Shown: piece by piece, positions 35,200 to 43,218 of the stretch
Numbering within the stretch: position 1 is the stretch's first letter
How the letters are laid out: every line of letters begins with the position of its first letter
Source: JAJEAD01 sp965221555
Lineage (GTDB): Bacteria; Pseudomonadota; Gammaproteobacteria; HK1
Assembly: GCA_965221555.1 (NCBI GenBank)
Contig: OZ244895.1
Location: 186,001-250,000, forward strand
Direction of reading: 5' to 3'
Length of the DNA stretch: 64,000 nt
Notes under the pieces: model-generated
Databases searched by the model: none
The model's input: the letters and a program-made list of their open reading frames with translations, nothing else
What the model was told of the DNA's origin: nothing
Program-made: the position numbers and the translations under genes

Positions 35200-36372
35200 A
35201 TGTCCCTCGCCGTCGACCACACCTGTGAGCGCATCCGCAACATCCCGATGAGCGACATCATCGAGGTCGTGGATCTCGCCCGAGACGACCCCGACGTGTG
35301 CAAGCTGTGGGTGGGGGAGTCGGACCTGCCGACGCCCGAGTTCATCTGCGACGCGGCGGTGCGGGCGATGCGCGAAGGCCAGACCCGCTACACCTGGTCG
35401 CGGGGCATCCCCTCCCTGCGCGAAGCGATCTCGGAGTACCACTCGCGCCTCTATCGCACCCCGATCGACACCGAGCGCGTATCGGTCACGGTGGGCGGGA
35501 TGCAGGCGGTCATGCAGGCGTTCCAGGCGGTGTGCGAACCGGGCGACGAGGTCGTGGTGCCCGCGCCGGCATGGACCAACGTGTTCGAGGCGGCCCGCAT
35601 CGCGGGCGGGGTGATCAAGACGGTGCCCTTCCGCTTCGGCAACCAGGGCTGGCGCCTCGACCTCGACGAGCTCTTCGCGGCGGTGACGCCCCGCACCCGG
35701 GTCCTGGTGATCAACTCTCCCCAGAACCCCACCGGCTGGATCATGCCCCGCGGACAGATGGAGGAGGTGCTCGACTTCGCGCGCCGACGCGGAGTGTGGA
35801 TCCTCGCCGACGAGGCCTACCACCGCCTCACCTACGAGATGCCCCAGGCCCCCTCGTTCCTGGAGTTCTGCGATCCCGAGGACCGCGTGATCGCGACCAA
35901 CACCTTCTCCAAGAGCTGGGCGATGACGGGTTGGCGGGCGGGGTGGGCGATCGCGCCGCCTTCACTCGGCCTCATCTTCGAGAACCTGCTCCAGTTCGGC
36001 ACCACCGGCTTGCCGACTTTCGTGCAGCACGGGTGCGAAGCCGCGGTCCGCCACGGAGAGGAATTCCTTCGGAACAACGTGTCGCGTTGCCGCGTGGGGC
36101 GCGACGTGGTCTGCGATGCCCTCTCCGGCGTGCCCGGACTGCGCTTCGAGAAGCCCGGAGGCACTTTCTACCTGATGGTGCACATGGAGGGACTCGACGA
36201 CAGCAAGGCCTTCGTTATCGAAGTGCTGCGCGAGGCCAGGGTGGGACTGTGTCCCGGGGTCGCCTTCGGTCCCGGCGGCGAGGGCCACTTCCGCATCTGC
36301 TTCGGCGTCGATCCCCGCCTGCTTGAGGAGGCGATGGGACGGCTGGTGGGGTACCTCTCCTCCTCCCCCTGA
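35200..36372 (+). CDS. Class I/II PLP-dependent aminotransferase
   Basis: 390 residues from ATG at 35200 (MSLAVDHTCERIRNIPMSDI). Active-site Lys in NTFSKSWAMTGWRAGW, cofactor motifs INSPQNPTGWIMPRG and ILADEAYHRLTY, and the C-terminal Arg in GHFRICFGVDP. Resembles aspartate aminotransferase subgroup I-gamma (AspB/PatA-like) and not the AspC-type enzyme at 22791. Amino donor unknown. The upstream open frame to 35029 runs through a repeat element and is rejected. Confidence 0.92.
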   Translation: MSLAVDHTCERIRNIPMSDIIEVVDLARDDPDVCKLWVGESDLPTPEFICDAAVRAMREGQTRYTWSRGIPSLREAISEYHSRLYRTPIDTERVSVTVGGMQAVMQAFQAVCEPGDEVVVPAPAWTNVFEAARIAGGVIKTVPFRFGNQGWRLDLDELFAAVTPRTRVLVINSPQNPTGWIMPRGQMEEVLDFARRRGVWILADEAYHRLTYEMPQAPSFLEFCDPEDRVIATNTFSKSWAMTGWRAGWAIAPPSLGLIFENLLQFGTTGLPTFVQHGCEAAVRHGEEFLRNNVSRCRVGRDVVCDALSGVPGLRFEKPGGTFYLMVHMEGLDDSKAFVIEVLREARVGLCPGVAFGPGGEGHFRICFGVDPRLLEEAMGRLVGYLSSSP

Positions 36373-36429
36373 AGTCCCGCCATCGGCCCCGGAAACCCCC
36401 TTCAGCGCAAGGCTTCGACACAACGTCGT

Positions 36430-36625
36430 AGCGGCTTGAGGGAGGGAGGCCCGCAGCCGTGAGCATATGGGCGTCCGTAGTAGAAAATCGGTGAAATTTG
36501 CGGGTCAACCCATTTGCGACTTGGGAGAAGCACCCGCCGGCACCTACGGAGTTGAACGCAGATCAAGGTACGGGACCCTAGTGTCCAGGTACGCTGACAT
36601 GCCCCGACTCGCGAACACCCTCGAC
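36430..36625. repeat. Composite intergenic repeat upstream of the Gly-Asp gene
   Basis: Lies in the 417-base gene-free stretch 36373-36789. 36441-36505 carries an end module (GAAAATCGGTGAAATTTGCG) with the same flank as the copy at 24003. It is followed directly by a reverse-oriented copy of the internal module (36530-36561, CACCCGCCGGCACCTACGGA) and by 36575-36612, which inversely matches GAGTCGGGG and GCGTACCTGGAC of the copy at 6544. This looks like two elements nested or abutting. Confidence 0.55.
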
Positions 36626-36687
36626 CCCGCCAACCTCGGCGCGCCCTCGCCTCGTGCATCGAGGAGACATAGAGCGCGCGTCATAAG

Positions 36688-36712
36688 GTCACGTTTCTAT
36701 CGCGAACGTGAC
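36688..36712 (+). promoter_or_regulatory. Palindrome upstream of the Gly-Asp repeat gene
   Basis: Perfect 8-bp inverted repeat GTCACGTT / AACGTGAC with a 9-base spacer, ending 78 bases before the ATG at 36790. Placement suits an operator for a dimeric regulator; it could also form a small hairpin in the leader. No matching second copy was seen in the window. Confidence 0.45.
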
Positions 36713-36789
36713 TATCAATCGCCCCCCGGGGGTGGACACTTCGGCGACCAGCCTGGGAGTCCAGGCGCCTTCCAGACGCAAGTTTCACC

Positions 36790-37503
36790 ATGAACTCGAA
36801 AAAGTCCACCGGTACCGATCGCAGACCGCTGCGCAAATTGATGTTCCTCGTGACGAGCACCGTAACGATGCTCGCGCTCCTGATGGCTGGAAGCTTCCAC
36901 TATCTCTCCGGAAAACTGACCTTTCACGCCTTTCAGGAGGCCCGGGCCAGTGGGGATGGCGACGGAGACGGCGACGGGGATGGAGACGGCGACGGGGATG
37001 GCGACGGAGATGGAGACGGCGACGGAGATGGCGACGGCGACGGGGATGGCGACGGGGATGGAGATGGCGACGGGGACGGAGACGGCGACGGGGATGGAGA
37101 CGGTGACGGGGATGGAGACGGCGACGGGGATGGAGACGGTGACGGGGACGGAGATGGCGACGGAGATGGCGACGGCGACGGGGATGGCGACGGCGACGGG
37201 GATGGCGACGGCGACGGGGACGGAGACGGCGACGGGGACGGAGACGGTGACGGGGATGGAGACGGCGACGGGGATGGAGATGGAGACGGGGATGGAGACG
37301 GAGACGGGGATGGAGACGGTGACGGGGACGGAGACGGTGACGGGGACGGAGACGGCGACGGGGACGGAGATGGCGACGGGGATGGAGATGGCGACGGGGA
37401 TGGAGACGGCGATGGGGATGGAGATGGCGACGGGGATGGAGATGGTGACGGAGAGAAAGCCCTTCCCCGGCTATTCCCGACCCAGTCTTTCTCGGACCGA
37501 TAA
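36790..37503 (+). CDS. Membrane-anchored poly(Gly-Asp) protein, 83 GD repeats
   Basis: 237 residues. Residues 1-54 hold a basic start (NSKKSTGTDRRPLRK), one hydrophobic segment (about 17-37, LMFLVTSTVTMLALLMAGSF) and a short polar link (HAFQEARAS). Residues 55-220 are 83 uninterrupted Gly-Asp dipeptides. A 17-residue tail, GEKALPRLFPTQSFSDR, ends it. The hydrophobic segment would place the acidic repeat outside the inner membrane as an anchored or cleaved product; no clear AxA cleavage site is seen. Codons vary freely (all four GGN, both GAY) but never change an amino acid, which argues for selection on the protein. An aspartyl/asparaginyl beta-hydroxylase-family gene follows 126 bases downstream, making this a candidate substrate. 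Metal or calcium binding by the Asp array is plausible; true function unknown. Confidence 0.7.
   Translation: MNSKKSTGTDRRPLRKLMFLVTSTVTMLALLMAGSFHYLSGKLTFHAFQEARASGDGDGDGDGDGDGDGDGDGDGDGDGDGDGDGDGDGDGDGDGDGDGDGDGDGDGDGDGDGDGDGDGDGDGDGDGDGDGDGDGDGDGDGDGDGDGDGDGDGDGDGDGDGDGDGDGDGDGDGDGDGDGDGDGDGDGDGDGDGDGDGDGDGDGDGDGDGDGDGDGDGDGDGEKALPRLFPTQSFSDR
36952..37449 (+). repeat. 498-bp hexanucleotide array (GGN GAY)83
   Basis: Eighty-three tandem hexamers of form GGNGAY. Unit variants are mixed irregularly with partial 18-base higher-order repeats (for example GGGGATGGAGACGGCGAC). The array lies wholly inside the open frame at 36790. On the complementary strand it reads as Pro-Ser and related dipeptides, which are shadows. 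Copy number is likely to vary by slippage. Confidence 0.95.
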
Positions 37504-37629
37504 CTCCTTCGCGTCATCGATCGGTCGGTTGACGATTCGGGGGGCGCCACAGTCCCCTTACCCGCCCCTCGGAGCATCGCCTGTTTCACCTCGTCAGCTC
37601 GGATGAAGCAAGAAATACGGGGCTGAGCC

Positions 37630-38328
37630 GTGATCACCTATGGACAGAAGCACGAAACTTCGCCGCCGGCGATCGGCGCGGATGTCCGTGCCCGATGGGA
37701 GACAACACACGGACTCGGATCGCACTTCGTCAGACTGGCCTCGCACCTTGAAATCGAACCCCTCCTGGCCGAGCTGGATGCGGCGCCGAACGCGTGGTCG
37801 CTGGACACGAGCCGCCAGCGCAAGGTCCGCTGCCAGCGCCACACCCGCAACATCTTTCTCCGCGCGCCGAAGAAGCCGCTCCCACCGGGCGTGAGGAACC
37901 CCAACGATGTTCATGAGAGTCGTACCACGCCCGCGGCCCGAAAGTTTCCTCGCACCCTGGCATGGTGCGAGAGTGTCGCCGCCCTGCTCGGTGGGGCGCT
38001 TGGCCGCGCGACCCTGGTGGCCCTTCAGCCGCACTGCCGGGTTTATCCCCACGTAGACGCGGGTGACTACTACCGAGTACGTGATCGTTTTCATCTGGTC
38101 CTGTCGAGCCCGCAAGGGAGTCCTCTCACCTGCGCGGGGGAGACGGTCGTGATGCGCCCCGGAGAGCTGTGGGCCTTCGACAACAAGTCTCGACACTGGG
38201 CGGACAATCCAAGCTCCACGACTCGCGTGCATCTGATCTTCGACGTGCGGCCACCACGGGGTCGGGGGTTCTTCGTCCCTCCGCAGGATCCCGAGAGCTC
38301 TTCGGCACCAGGCGGGGCCACCGGCTGA
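37630..38328 (+). CDS. Aspartyl/asparaginyl beta-hydroxylase family oxygenase
   Basis: 232 residues, start GTG at 37630. Fe(II)/2-oxoglutarate oxygenase of the aspartyl/asparaginyl beta-hydroxylase fold: VYPHVDAGDYYRVRDRFHLVL (iron His of the family, Arg and His of the co-substrate pocket), PGELWAFDNKSRHWADN (distal His) and TTRVHLIFDVRPP (2-oxoglutarate Arg). An N-terminal part with IEPLLAELDAAPNAW and Arg/His-rich KVRCQRHTRNIFLRAP is typical of this group. It has no signal peptide, so it acts in the cytoplasm. The family hydroxylates the beta carbon of Asp or Asn in proteins or in peptide natural products. Its neighbour is an 83-fold Gly-Asp protein, an obvious candidate substrate; this link is inference. 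Confidence 0.85.
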   Translation: MITYGQKHETSPPAIGADVRARWETTHGLGSHFVRLASHLEIEPLLAELDAAPNAWSLDTSRQRKVRCQRHTRNIFLRAPKKPLPPGVRNPNDVHESRTTPAARKFPRTLAWCESVAALLGGALGRATLVALQPHCRVYPHVDAGDYYRVRDRFHLVLSSPQGSPLTCAGETVVMRPGELWAFDNKSRHWADNPSSTTRVHLIFDVRPPRGRGFFVPPQDPESSSAPGGATG

Positions 38329-38364
38329 CGCGGGCATTGCAATGCGAAGGGTTCCTGGCCGGCG

Positions 38365-38425
38365 CCCTTCCCCGATTCACGGGGTCGCACGCGCATCTGC
38401 CGGCATGGACGGCGTCGAACGCGAA
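38365..38425. repeat. Partial MITE-like repeat between converging genes
   Basis: CGCATCTGCCGGCATGGACG and GCGTCGAACGCG at 38392-38423 are the internal module in the same orientation as at 4408, preceded by a degenerate end (CTTCCCCGATTCACGG, 38368-38383). It occupies most of the space between the hydroxylase gene and the converging gene at 38471. Confidence 0.5.
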
Positions 38426-38470
38426 CCGGGGCACCCGATGTACTGTCGAAGTACGCCTGCACGGCCCGCC

Positions 38471-40039
38471 TCACGCCCCGCCGGCCGATGGGAGGCTGCG
38501 CAACGCCCCGGGCCGCGACATCTTCGTGACCGCCAGCAGCGCGTGGGCCGCCGAATCCAGCCGAATCGCGTTGTCGTAGACCTCCGTGCGCAGGGCGCCG
38601 AGAACGCGGCGGCGCCGCGAGACGTAGAAAGCGTCGCGTTCATCGCGGAACTGCAACTGCCGCAGCGAGCGCAGCCCACGGGAGAGCGCGCGTTGGTAGG
38701 CGGAGGCGCGGCGCTCCTCGCCGAGCGCGCGAGCGAGCGCGGCGGCATCGGCGAGTCCCTCCATGTACGCTCCGGTGGACGCCGCATGCGGTGGCCCGAA
38801 CTCCGGCCGGAGCGGATCGTGGAAACGGCCGCGCAGATCGGGCGCGAGTCCTTCCCACTGCTGCATCGGCAGCAACCAGTCGTTCATCTCAAGAGCGAAG
38901 TTCGCGAACGCGCGCCGGCCCGTATGTTCGAACAACGAAACACAGGCCTGCGTATGCCAGGGCACGAAAGCCGGGTTGCGCTTGCGAAGGTGGCGCGCGC
39001 GGCAACGCTCGAAGGCCGCCACGCAGCGTGGGAGCGATGGTGCGCACGGACTCCCCCGACGGGCCGCCTCCGCCCAGAACAGCAGCGCTTCGCCCGAGTA
39101 GAAGTTCCAGTTCTCACCGTCTCGCTCCATCGGGAAGAAGAAGGTGCGGAACCCGCATTGCGCGTCGGCGAGCGAATCGATGCCCGCCGCCAGCAGGCCC
39201 AGCTCCTCGCCAAACTCCGACTCCGCGCCGCACTCGAGGATCGCAAGCCCAGCGAGCGCGGCCGCGCCGAGCTTCGCGCCGGTGCGCTCGACGATGGCCC
39301 CGCGTCCTTCGCCGATGTTCCTGAAGTAGCGTTTCAGATTGAAGCGAAGATTCCGCCGCGCCGCGTCCCGAATCTCAGCGCTTGCGCGCAGATTGCCCAG
39401 ACGCGCAAGGGAGAGCGACCCCAGGAAACGGCGAATGGCGTTGTCGGCGGGCGACTCCTCCCCGCGACTCGGCCAGTACTTGTAAGGCAGTGCGCCCTCG
39501 GCGCTCTGGTTCGCGAGCATCCACCGCCCGATCCCGTCCGCGAGCCTGGTCGCGCGTTCCGTGTCGATCGAGGGATCGGATTCGACCAGCATGGAGCCGC
39601 GGAACAACTCGATCGGGCCGCCTCCCTCCGCCCCCGGCAGCAGAAACTGCCGTGCGTGGAACGCACGCAGCGTCCCGCCGCCACGGAACTCCTCGAACGA
39701 GATCGCCCGCTCCGCGAGAAACTTCGATAGCGCCCGATCGAACCCCAGGTTGGCGGCGAGCATTCGAGTTGGCGCGAGCCGCACGGTCTCTCCTCCCAGC
39801 GTCATCTCCATGCCCACGAGCCCCCGTTCGCGGGGAAAGAACACGCGAGCAAAGCGCCTCGCCGCTACCGGACGAAAGCGACCGGCCACACTGACCTCGA
39901 CCACGTCTCCGGGTCGCGCACCGACGCGCGAGCGCAGATCCGCCAGTGATACGTCGTCCAGCCAGCCTTCGTGCCTCGCCCTGCCCTTTCGCCGCACGCA
40001 GAACCACAGCGTGCCGTTGGGTGCGGGCGGCGAGTTCAA
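38471..40039 (-). CDS. Predicted alpha/alpha-toroid protein coupled to a LuxR-type regulator
   Basis: 522 residues, family not recognised. The N-terminal 150 residues are a beta-rich domain (DVVEVSVAGRFRPVAARRFA, VGMEMTLGGETVRLAPTRML). The rest looks like repeated helical hairpins with aromatic and small residues, as in six-hairpin glycosidase-like toroids (WMLANQSAEGALPYKYWPSR, FYSGEALLFWAEAARRG, FALEMNDWLLPMQQWEGLAP). No signal peptide. Its start ATG overlaps the stop of the upstream regulator (ATGA), so the two proteins are made together. A role in cell-surface carbohydrate or polymer turnover is possible but unproven. Confidence 0.55.
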   Translation of the reverse strand: MNSPPAPNGTLWFCVRRKGRARHEGWLDDVSLADLRSRVGARPGDVVEVSVAGRFRPVAARRFARVFFPRERGLVGMEMTLGGETVRLAPTRMLAANLGFDRALSKFLAERAISFEEFRGGGTLRAFHARQFLLPGAEGGGPIELFRGSMLVESDPSIDTERATRLADGIGRWMLANQSAEGALPYKYWPSRGEESPADNAIRRFLGSLSLARLGNLRASAEIRDAARRNLRFNLKRYFRNIGEGRGAIVERTGAKLGAAALAGLAILECGAESEFGEELGLLAAGIDSLADAQCGFRTFFFPMERDGENWNFYSGEALLFWAEAARRGSPCAPSLPRCVAAFERCRARHLRKRNPAFVPWHTQACVSLFEHTGRRAFANFALEMNDWLLPMQQWEGLAPDLRGRFHDPLRPEFGPPHAASTGAYMEGLADAAALARALGEERRASAYQRALSRGLRSLRQLQFRDERDAFYVSRRRRVLGALRTEVYDNAIRLDSAAHALLAVTKMSRPGALRSLPSAGGA

Positions 40040-40590
40040 CGCGCTTCTGCCCGTCCCTGCTCCGCCTTCTCATGCGCGATGCCGCCATCCGGAATGAACC
40101 GGAAGAGCGGCTGGATGATCTCGCCCACGAATTCGGCCCGCCCGCTCACCCCGGCCTTCGCGTACACGGAGGTCGCCTGCAGTCGGCTGGTGCTCTCCTT
40201 GACGCCTCGCGCATCGGCGATCTCGGAGAAGCGGTACCCTTTGATGATCAGCCAGGCGACCTCCTTCTCGCTGCGAGTCATCCGCCACTCCTCCAGTTGT
40301 TCGTTGATGCTGTCGACGAGCGCACCGGCGAGCGCCTTGTTCACCCTCGTCTCCCGAGCAAGCCGGATACGCAGGCGACGCAGATCACGCGCGCCGAGCA
40401 CGAGCGCCATCGACACCCCGATGAACACGAAGAGTTCGATGATGAAGTGTGGCGATCCGAACTCTCCCTCGAAGAGGGCGTCCGCCACGAGATCGTAGGC
40501 AAAGAACGCGATGGCGCCCGCGAGCGCCCACAACGCGAGCAATCGGCGCTTGAGGATTCTCTTCGCTGTCGCTTTCATCCGACCCACCAT
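40036..40590 (-). CDS. Membrane-anchored LuxR/GerE-type HTH regulator
   Basis: 184 residues; M5 (MKATAKRILKRRL) is an alternative start. Two hydrophobic helices near the N-terminus (LALWALAGAIAFFAYDLV and FIIELFVFIGVSMALVLGA), a coiled linker, and a C-terminal GerE-type HTH (MTRSEKEVAWLIIKGYRFSE, then ESTSRLQATSVYAKAGVSGR). No receiver or autoinducer-binding domain. Membrane tethering suggests it senses an envelope state or ligand directly. Translationally coupled to the toroid protein. Confidence 0.82.
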   Translation of the reverse strand: MVGRMKATAKRILKRRLLALWALAGAIAFFAYDLVADALFEGEFGSPHFIIELFVFIGVSMALVLGARDLRRLRIRLARETRVNKALAGALVDSINEQLEEWRMTRSEKEVAWLIIKGYRFSEIADARGVKESTSRLQATSVYAKAGVSGRAEFVGEIIQPLFRFIPDGGIAHEKAEQGRAEAR

Positions 40591-40795
40591 CCACGCGTCG
40601 TAGCCGGGGAAGCGATGACGCGCCCAGCGCTGCGGCTGACCGCCCCAACCGCCACCTCCCGGATGAAGTGCCGAGAGTACACCGTATCAAAGTGTGCGGC
40701 GCCGCCCGGTAGGTGGCTCCCCCGCGGCGCTTGGGTTATCGTCCGCGCGGCCCTGCGAACACGGCGCCGCCCGCGCCGTCCGGGAGCCACGAGTC

Positions 40796-42043
40796 ATGGC
40801 TTTTATCAACTCCTTCTACACCGACTGGCGTGGCGTCCTGAAGGACGGCTGGCGCAGTCCGCAGGTCCTGCTGCTCATCCTCGCCGCCGCCATCCCCATC
40901 GCCTTCGAGCCATGGATGGCGCTCATCAACAACTTCGCGGTCGAGAAGGTGGCCTTCACCGGGCTCGAACGCGGCATCCTGGAGTCGGTGCGCGAGATTC
41001 CGGGCTTCCTCGCCTTCACCGTGGTGTACCTGCTGCTCATATGGCGCCAGCAGACTTTCGCCATCCTCGCGCTCACCGTCATGGGGCTCGGGGTGGCGCT
41101 GACCGGCTTCCTGCCCGTGGTCTGGGGGCTGTACTTCACGACCCTGCTCATGTCCATCGGCTTTCACTACCTGGCGACGATGGAGCAATCGCTGTCCATG
41201 CAGTGGACGAGCAAGGAAGAGCTGCCTCTGGTGCTGGGCCGGATGGCCGCCGCGGCGGCGGCCGCCTCGCTCCTCGCCTATGGCCTGGTCTACGTGGCCT
41301 TCGAGTTCCTGGCCGCGCCCTATTGGATCGTCTACCTCATCGCCGGAGTCGCGACGGTGGGCCTCGGCTTCTTCTGCTGGACCTTCTTCCCGCGCTTCTC
41401 CGACGGGCACTTCCAGTCCATGAAGATAGTGCTGCGCCGTCGCTACGGTCTCTACTACGCGCTCGAATTCATGTCCGGCGGCAGGCGGCAGATCTTCGTC
41501 GGCTTCGCCGCCTTCCTGATGGTCGCGGAGTTCGGCTATCGCCCGGAGGCGGTGGTCGCGCTCTTCGCCCTCAACCACGTCATCGCGATCTGGCTCGCGC
41601 CGCGAGTCGGGCGGCTCATCATGCGCTGGGGGGAGCGCCCCGCGCTCATCCTCGAGTACATCGGCCTCATCGGCATCTTCATCGCCTACGCCTTCGTCGA
41701 AACCGGGTGGCTGGCCGCGGTGCTCTACATCCTCGACCACCTGTTCTTCGCGCTCGCGATCGCCATCAAGAGCTACTTCCGCAAGATCGCCGATCCCACG
41801 GACATCGCGTCAACGGCCGGCGTGTCCTTCACCATCAACCACATCGCGGCCGTCACCATGCCGTGGATGCTCGGCCTCATCTGGGTCGCGGACGAGTCGG
41901 GGCGAACCGCAGTTTTCCTGGTGGGGGCGGCGATGGCCGCGGTCTCGCTGGGACTCAGCCTGCTGGTGCCGTCGCGCCCCGCCCCGGGCCGCGAGACTAC
42001 GCTCTGGCGAAGCCACCGGATGGCGCACCAGCCCGCCGCCTGA
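40796..42043 (+). CDS. Major facilitator superfamily-type membrane transporter
   Basis: 415 residues from ATG at 40796, with GGGAG upstream. About 12 hydrophobic helices, a short central cytoplasmic loop (MKIVLRRRYGLYYALEFMSG) and an MFS-like architecture, though the canonical loop 2-3 motif is weak. The N-terminal MAFINSFYTDWRGVLKDGWR is cytoplasmic. Substrate unknown. Convergent with fbpC across a GC hairpin. Confidence 0.78.
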   Translation: MAFINSFYTDWRGVLKDGWRSPQVLLLILAAAIPIAFEPWMALINNFAVEKVAFTGLERGILESVREIPGFLAFTVVYLLLIWRQQTFAILALTVMGLGVALTGFLPVVWGLYFTTLLMSIGFHYLATMEQSLSMQWTSKEELPLVLGRMAAAAAAASLLAYGLVYVAFEFLAAPYWIVYLIAGVATVGLGFFCWTFFPRFSDGHFQSMKIVLRRRYGLYYALEFMSGGRRQIFVGFAAFLMVAEFGYRPEAVVALFALNHVIAIWLAPRVGRLIMRWGERPALILEYIGLIGIFIAYAFVETGWLAAVLYILDHLFFALAIAIKSYFRKIADPTDIASTAGVSFTINHIAAVTMPWMLGLIWVADESGRTAVFLVGAAMAAVSLGLSLLVPSRPAPGRETTLWRSHRMAHQPAA

Positions 42044-42052
42044 GCGGGGTGG

Positions 42053-42078
42053 GCGCGGCCGGCCCGGCCCGGCCGCGC
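42053..42078. terminator. Bidirectional hairpin between MFS gene and fbpC
   Basis: Perfect 10-bp stem GCGCGGCCGG / CCGGCCGCGC with a 6-base loop, placed 9 bases after the plus-strand stop and touching the fbpC stop codon. No T-run is present on either side. Confidence 0.5.
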
Positions 42079-43133
42079 TACCGCGGGTAGACGAAGGCGC
42101 GGCCTTCGCGCACCGCCACGCGAAGCAAGGCACCCTCGCCGGGGAGTGACAGGCCCGGGACCCGAACCTGCACCTCCGGGCCGTCGCCATCATCCCCCGC
42201 GCGCAGGCGAAGCTCGCTCTGCTGGCCGAGGGGTCGCGCGGACCGGACCCGCGCGGCAACCGGAGTCCGGCTCGCTTCGCCGCTCCCGAGCACCGCGATG
42301 TCGATCGCGCGCACCACCACCAGCACCGGGCATCCGTCTTGAAGACCACGCGCCTCCACCGCGCCGAGCGGCGTCTCCACCCGTCCCGTGCGCACCACGC
42401 CCTCGAACTCGTTGACCGGCCCGAAGAGACGGGCCACGAAGGGGTCCCGAGGCCGCTCGAAGATCTCGATCGGGGCAGCGTCCTGCACGAGGCGCCCCCG
42501 GTCGAGCACCACGATGCGGTCGGCGAGGAACATCGCCTCCTCCGGGTCGTGGGTGACCAGGAGCGTGCACGCGCTCGACCCCTCCAGCCGGCGCAGCGTC
42601 TCCATGCGGATCTGCTGTCGCAGGTGCTCGTCGAGCCCCGAGAAGGGCTCGTCGAGCAGCAGCACCGCGGGCCGGGGCGCAAGCGCCCGAAGCAACGCGA
42701 TGCGCTGCTGCTGGCCGCCCGACAGCGTGTGGGGGTAGCGATCCGCGAAGTCCGCGAGACCCATCTCGTCCAGGACCCCCCGCACCCAGCCATCGCGCCG
42801 CGCATCGCTCCGGGAGACTCCAAAGGCCACGTTCTCGCGCACCGTCAGGTGGGGAAAGAGGGCGTAGTCCTGAAACATGAGTCCGACGCCACGCGCCTCC
42901 GGTGGGACCTGGCGCGCGTCGCCGCCCCGCGCCACGAGACGCTCGCCGATTCGGATTCGGCCCGCCTGAAGCGGCTCGAGCCCGGCCGCGAGACGCAGCA
43001 CCGTGGTCTTGCCGCAACCCGAGGGACCGAGCAGGCAGACGATCTCGCCCGGTGCTACCGCGAATCCGAGATCGCGCAGCGCCCAACCGGTGTCGTAGCG
43101 GTGCGAAACCTCATCGAGTACGAGTCCCGGCAT
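42078..43133 (-). CDS. fbpC: FbpC-type ferric iron ABC transporter ATPase
   Basis: 351 residues. Walker A LLGPSGCGKTTVLRL, ABC signature TLSGGQQQRIALLRALAPRP, Walker B LLLDEPFSGLDEH, switch His in VTHDPEEAMFLAD, and a C-terminal TOBE-like regulatory domain (about 240-351, RARPLGQQSELRL). Energises iron(III) import with FbpB and FbpA. Last gene of the fbpA-B-C run, 85 bases after fbpB. Iron specificity is inferred from the binding protein and the operator-like palindromes. Confidence 0.88.
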   Translation of the reverse strand: MPGLVLDEVSHRYDTGWALRDLGFAVAPGEIVCLLGPSGCGKTTVLRLAAGLEPLQAGRIRIGERLVARGGDARQVPPEARGVGLMFQDYALFPHLTVRENVAFGVSRSDARRDGWVRGVLDEMGLADFADRYPHTLSGGQQQRIALLRALAPRPAVLLLDEPFSGLDEHLRQQIRMETLRRLEGSSACTLLVTHDPEEAMFLADRIVVLDRGRLVQDAAPIEIFERPRDPFVARLFGPVNEFEGVVRTGRVETPLGAVEARGLQDGCPVLVVVRAIDIAVLGSGEASRTPVAARVRSARPLGQQSELRLRAGDDGDGPEVQVRVPGLSLPGEGALLRVAVREGRAFVYPR

Positions 43134-43218
43134 GGCAGGCGGGATTATGCACCGGCGGCGGCGCCCGCACAGGCGCGACCCCGCCGCGGGCGACGTTATC
43201 CGCCGCCCTCGATGACGC

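Noticed and set aside
36952..37449. Possible CRISPR-like or minisatellite non-coding array
   Set aside because: Units are 6 bases with no spacers, in frame throughout a coding sequence, and vary only at synonymous positions.
36933..37637. Minus-strand frame encoding a long Pro-Ser repeat, and a plus-strand frame of Met-Ala/Thr/Glu repeats
   Set aside because: Both are shadows of the GGNGAY array. The Gly-Asp frame alone has a basic-hydrophobic N-terminus, an invariant repeat and a coherent neighbour.
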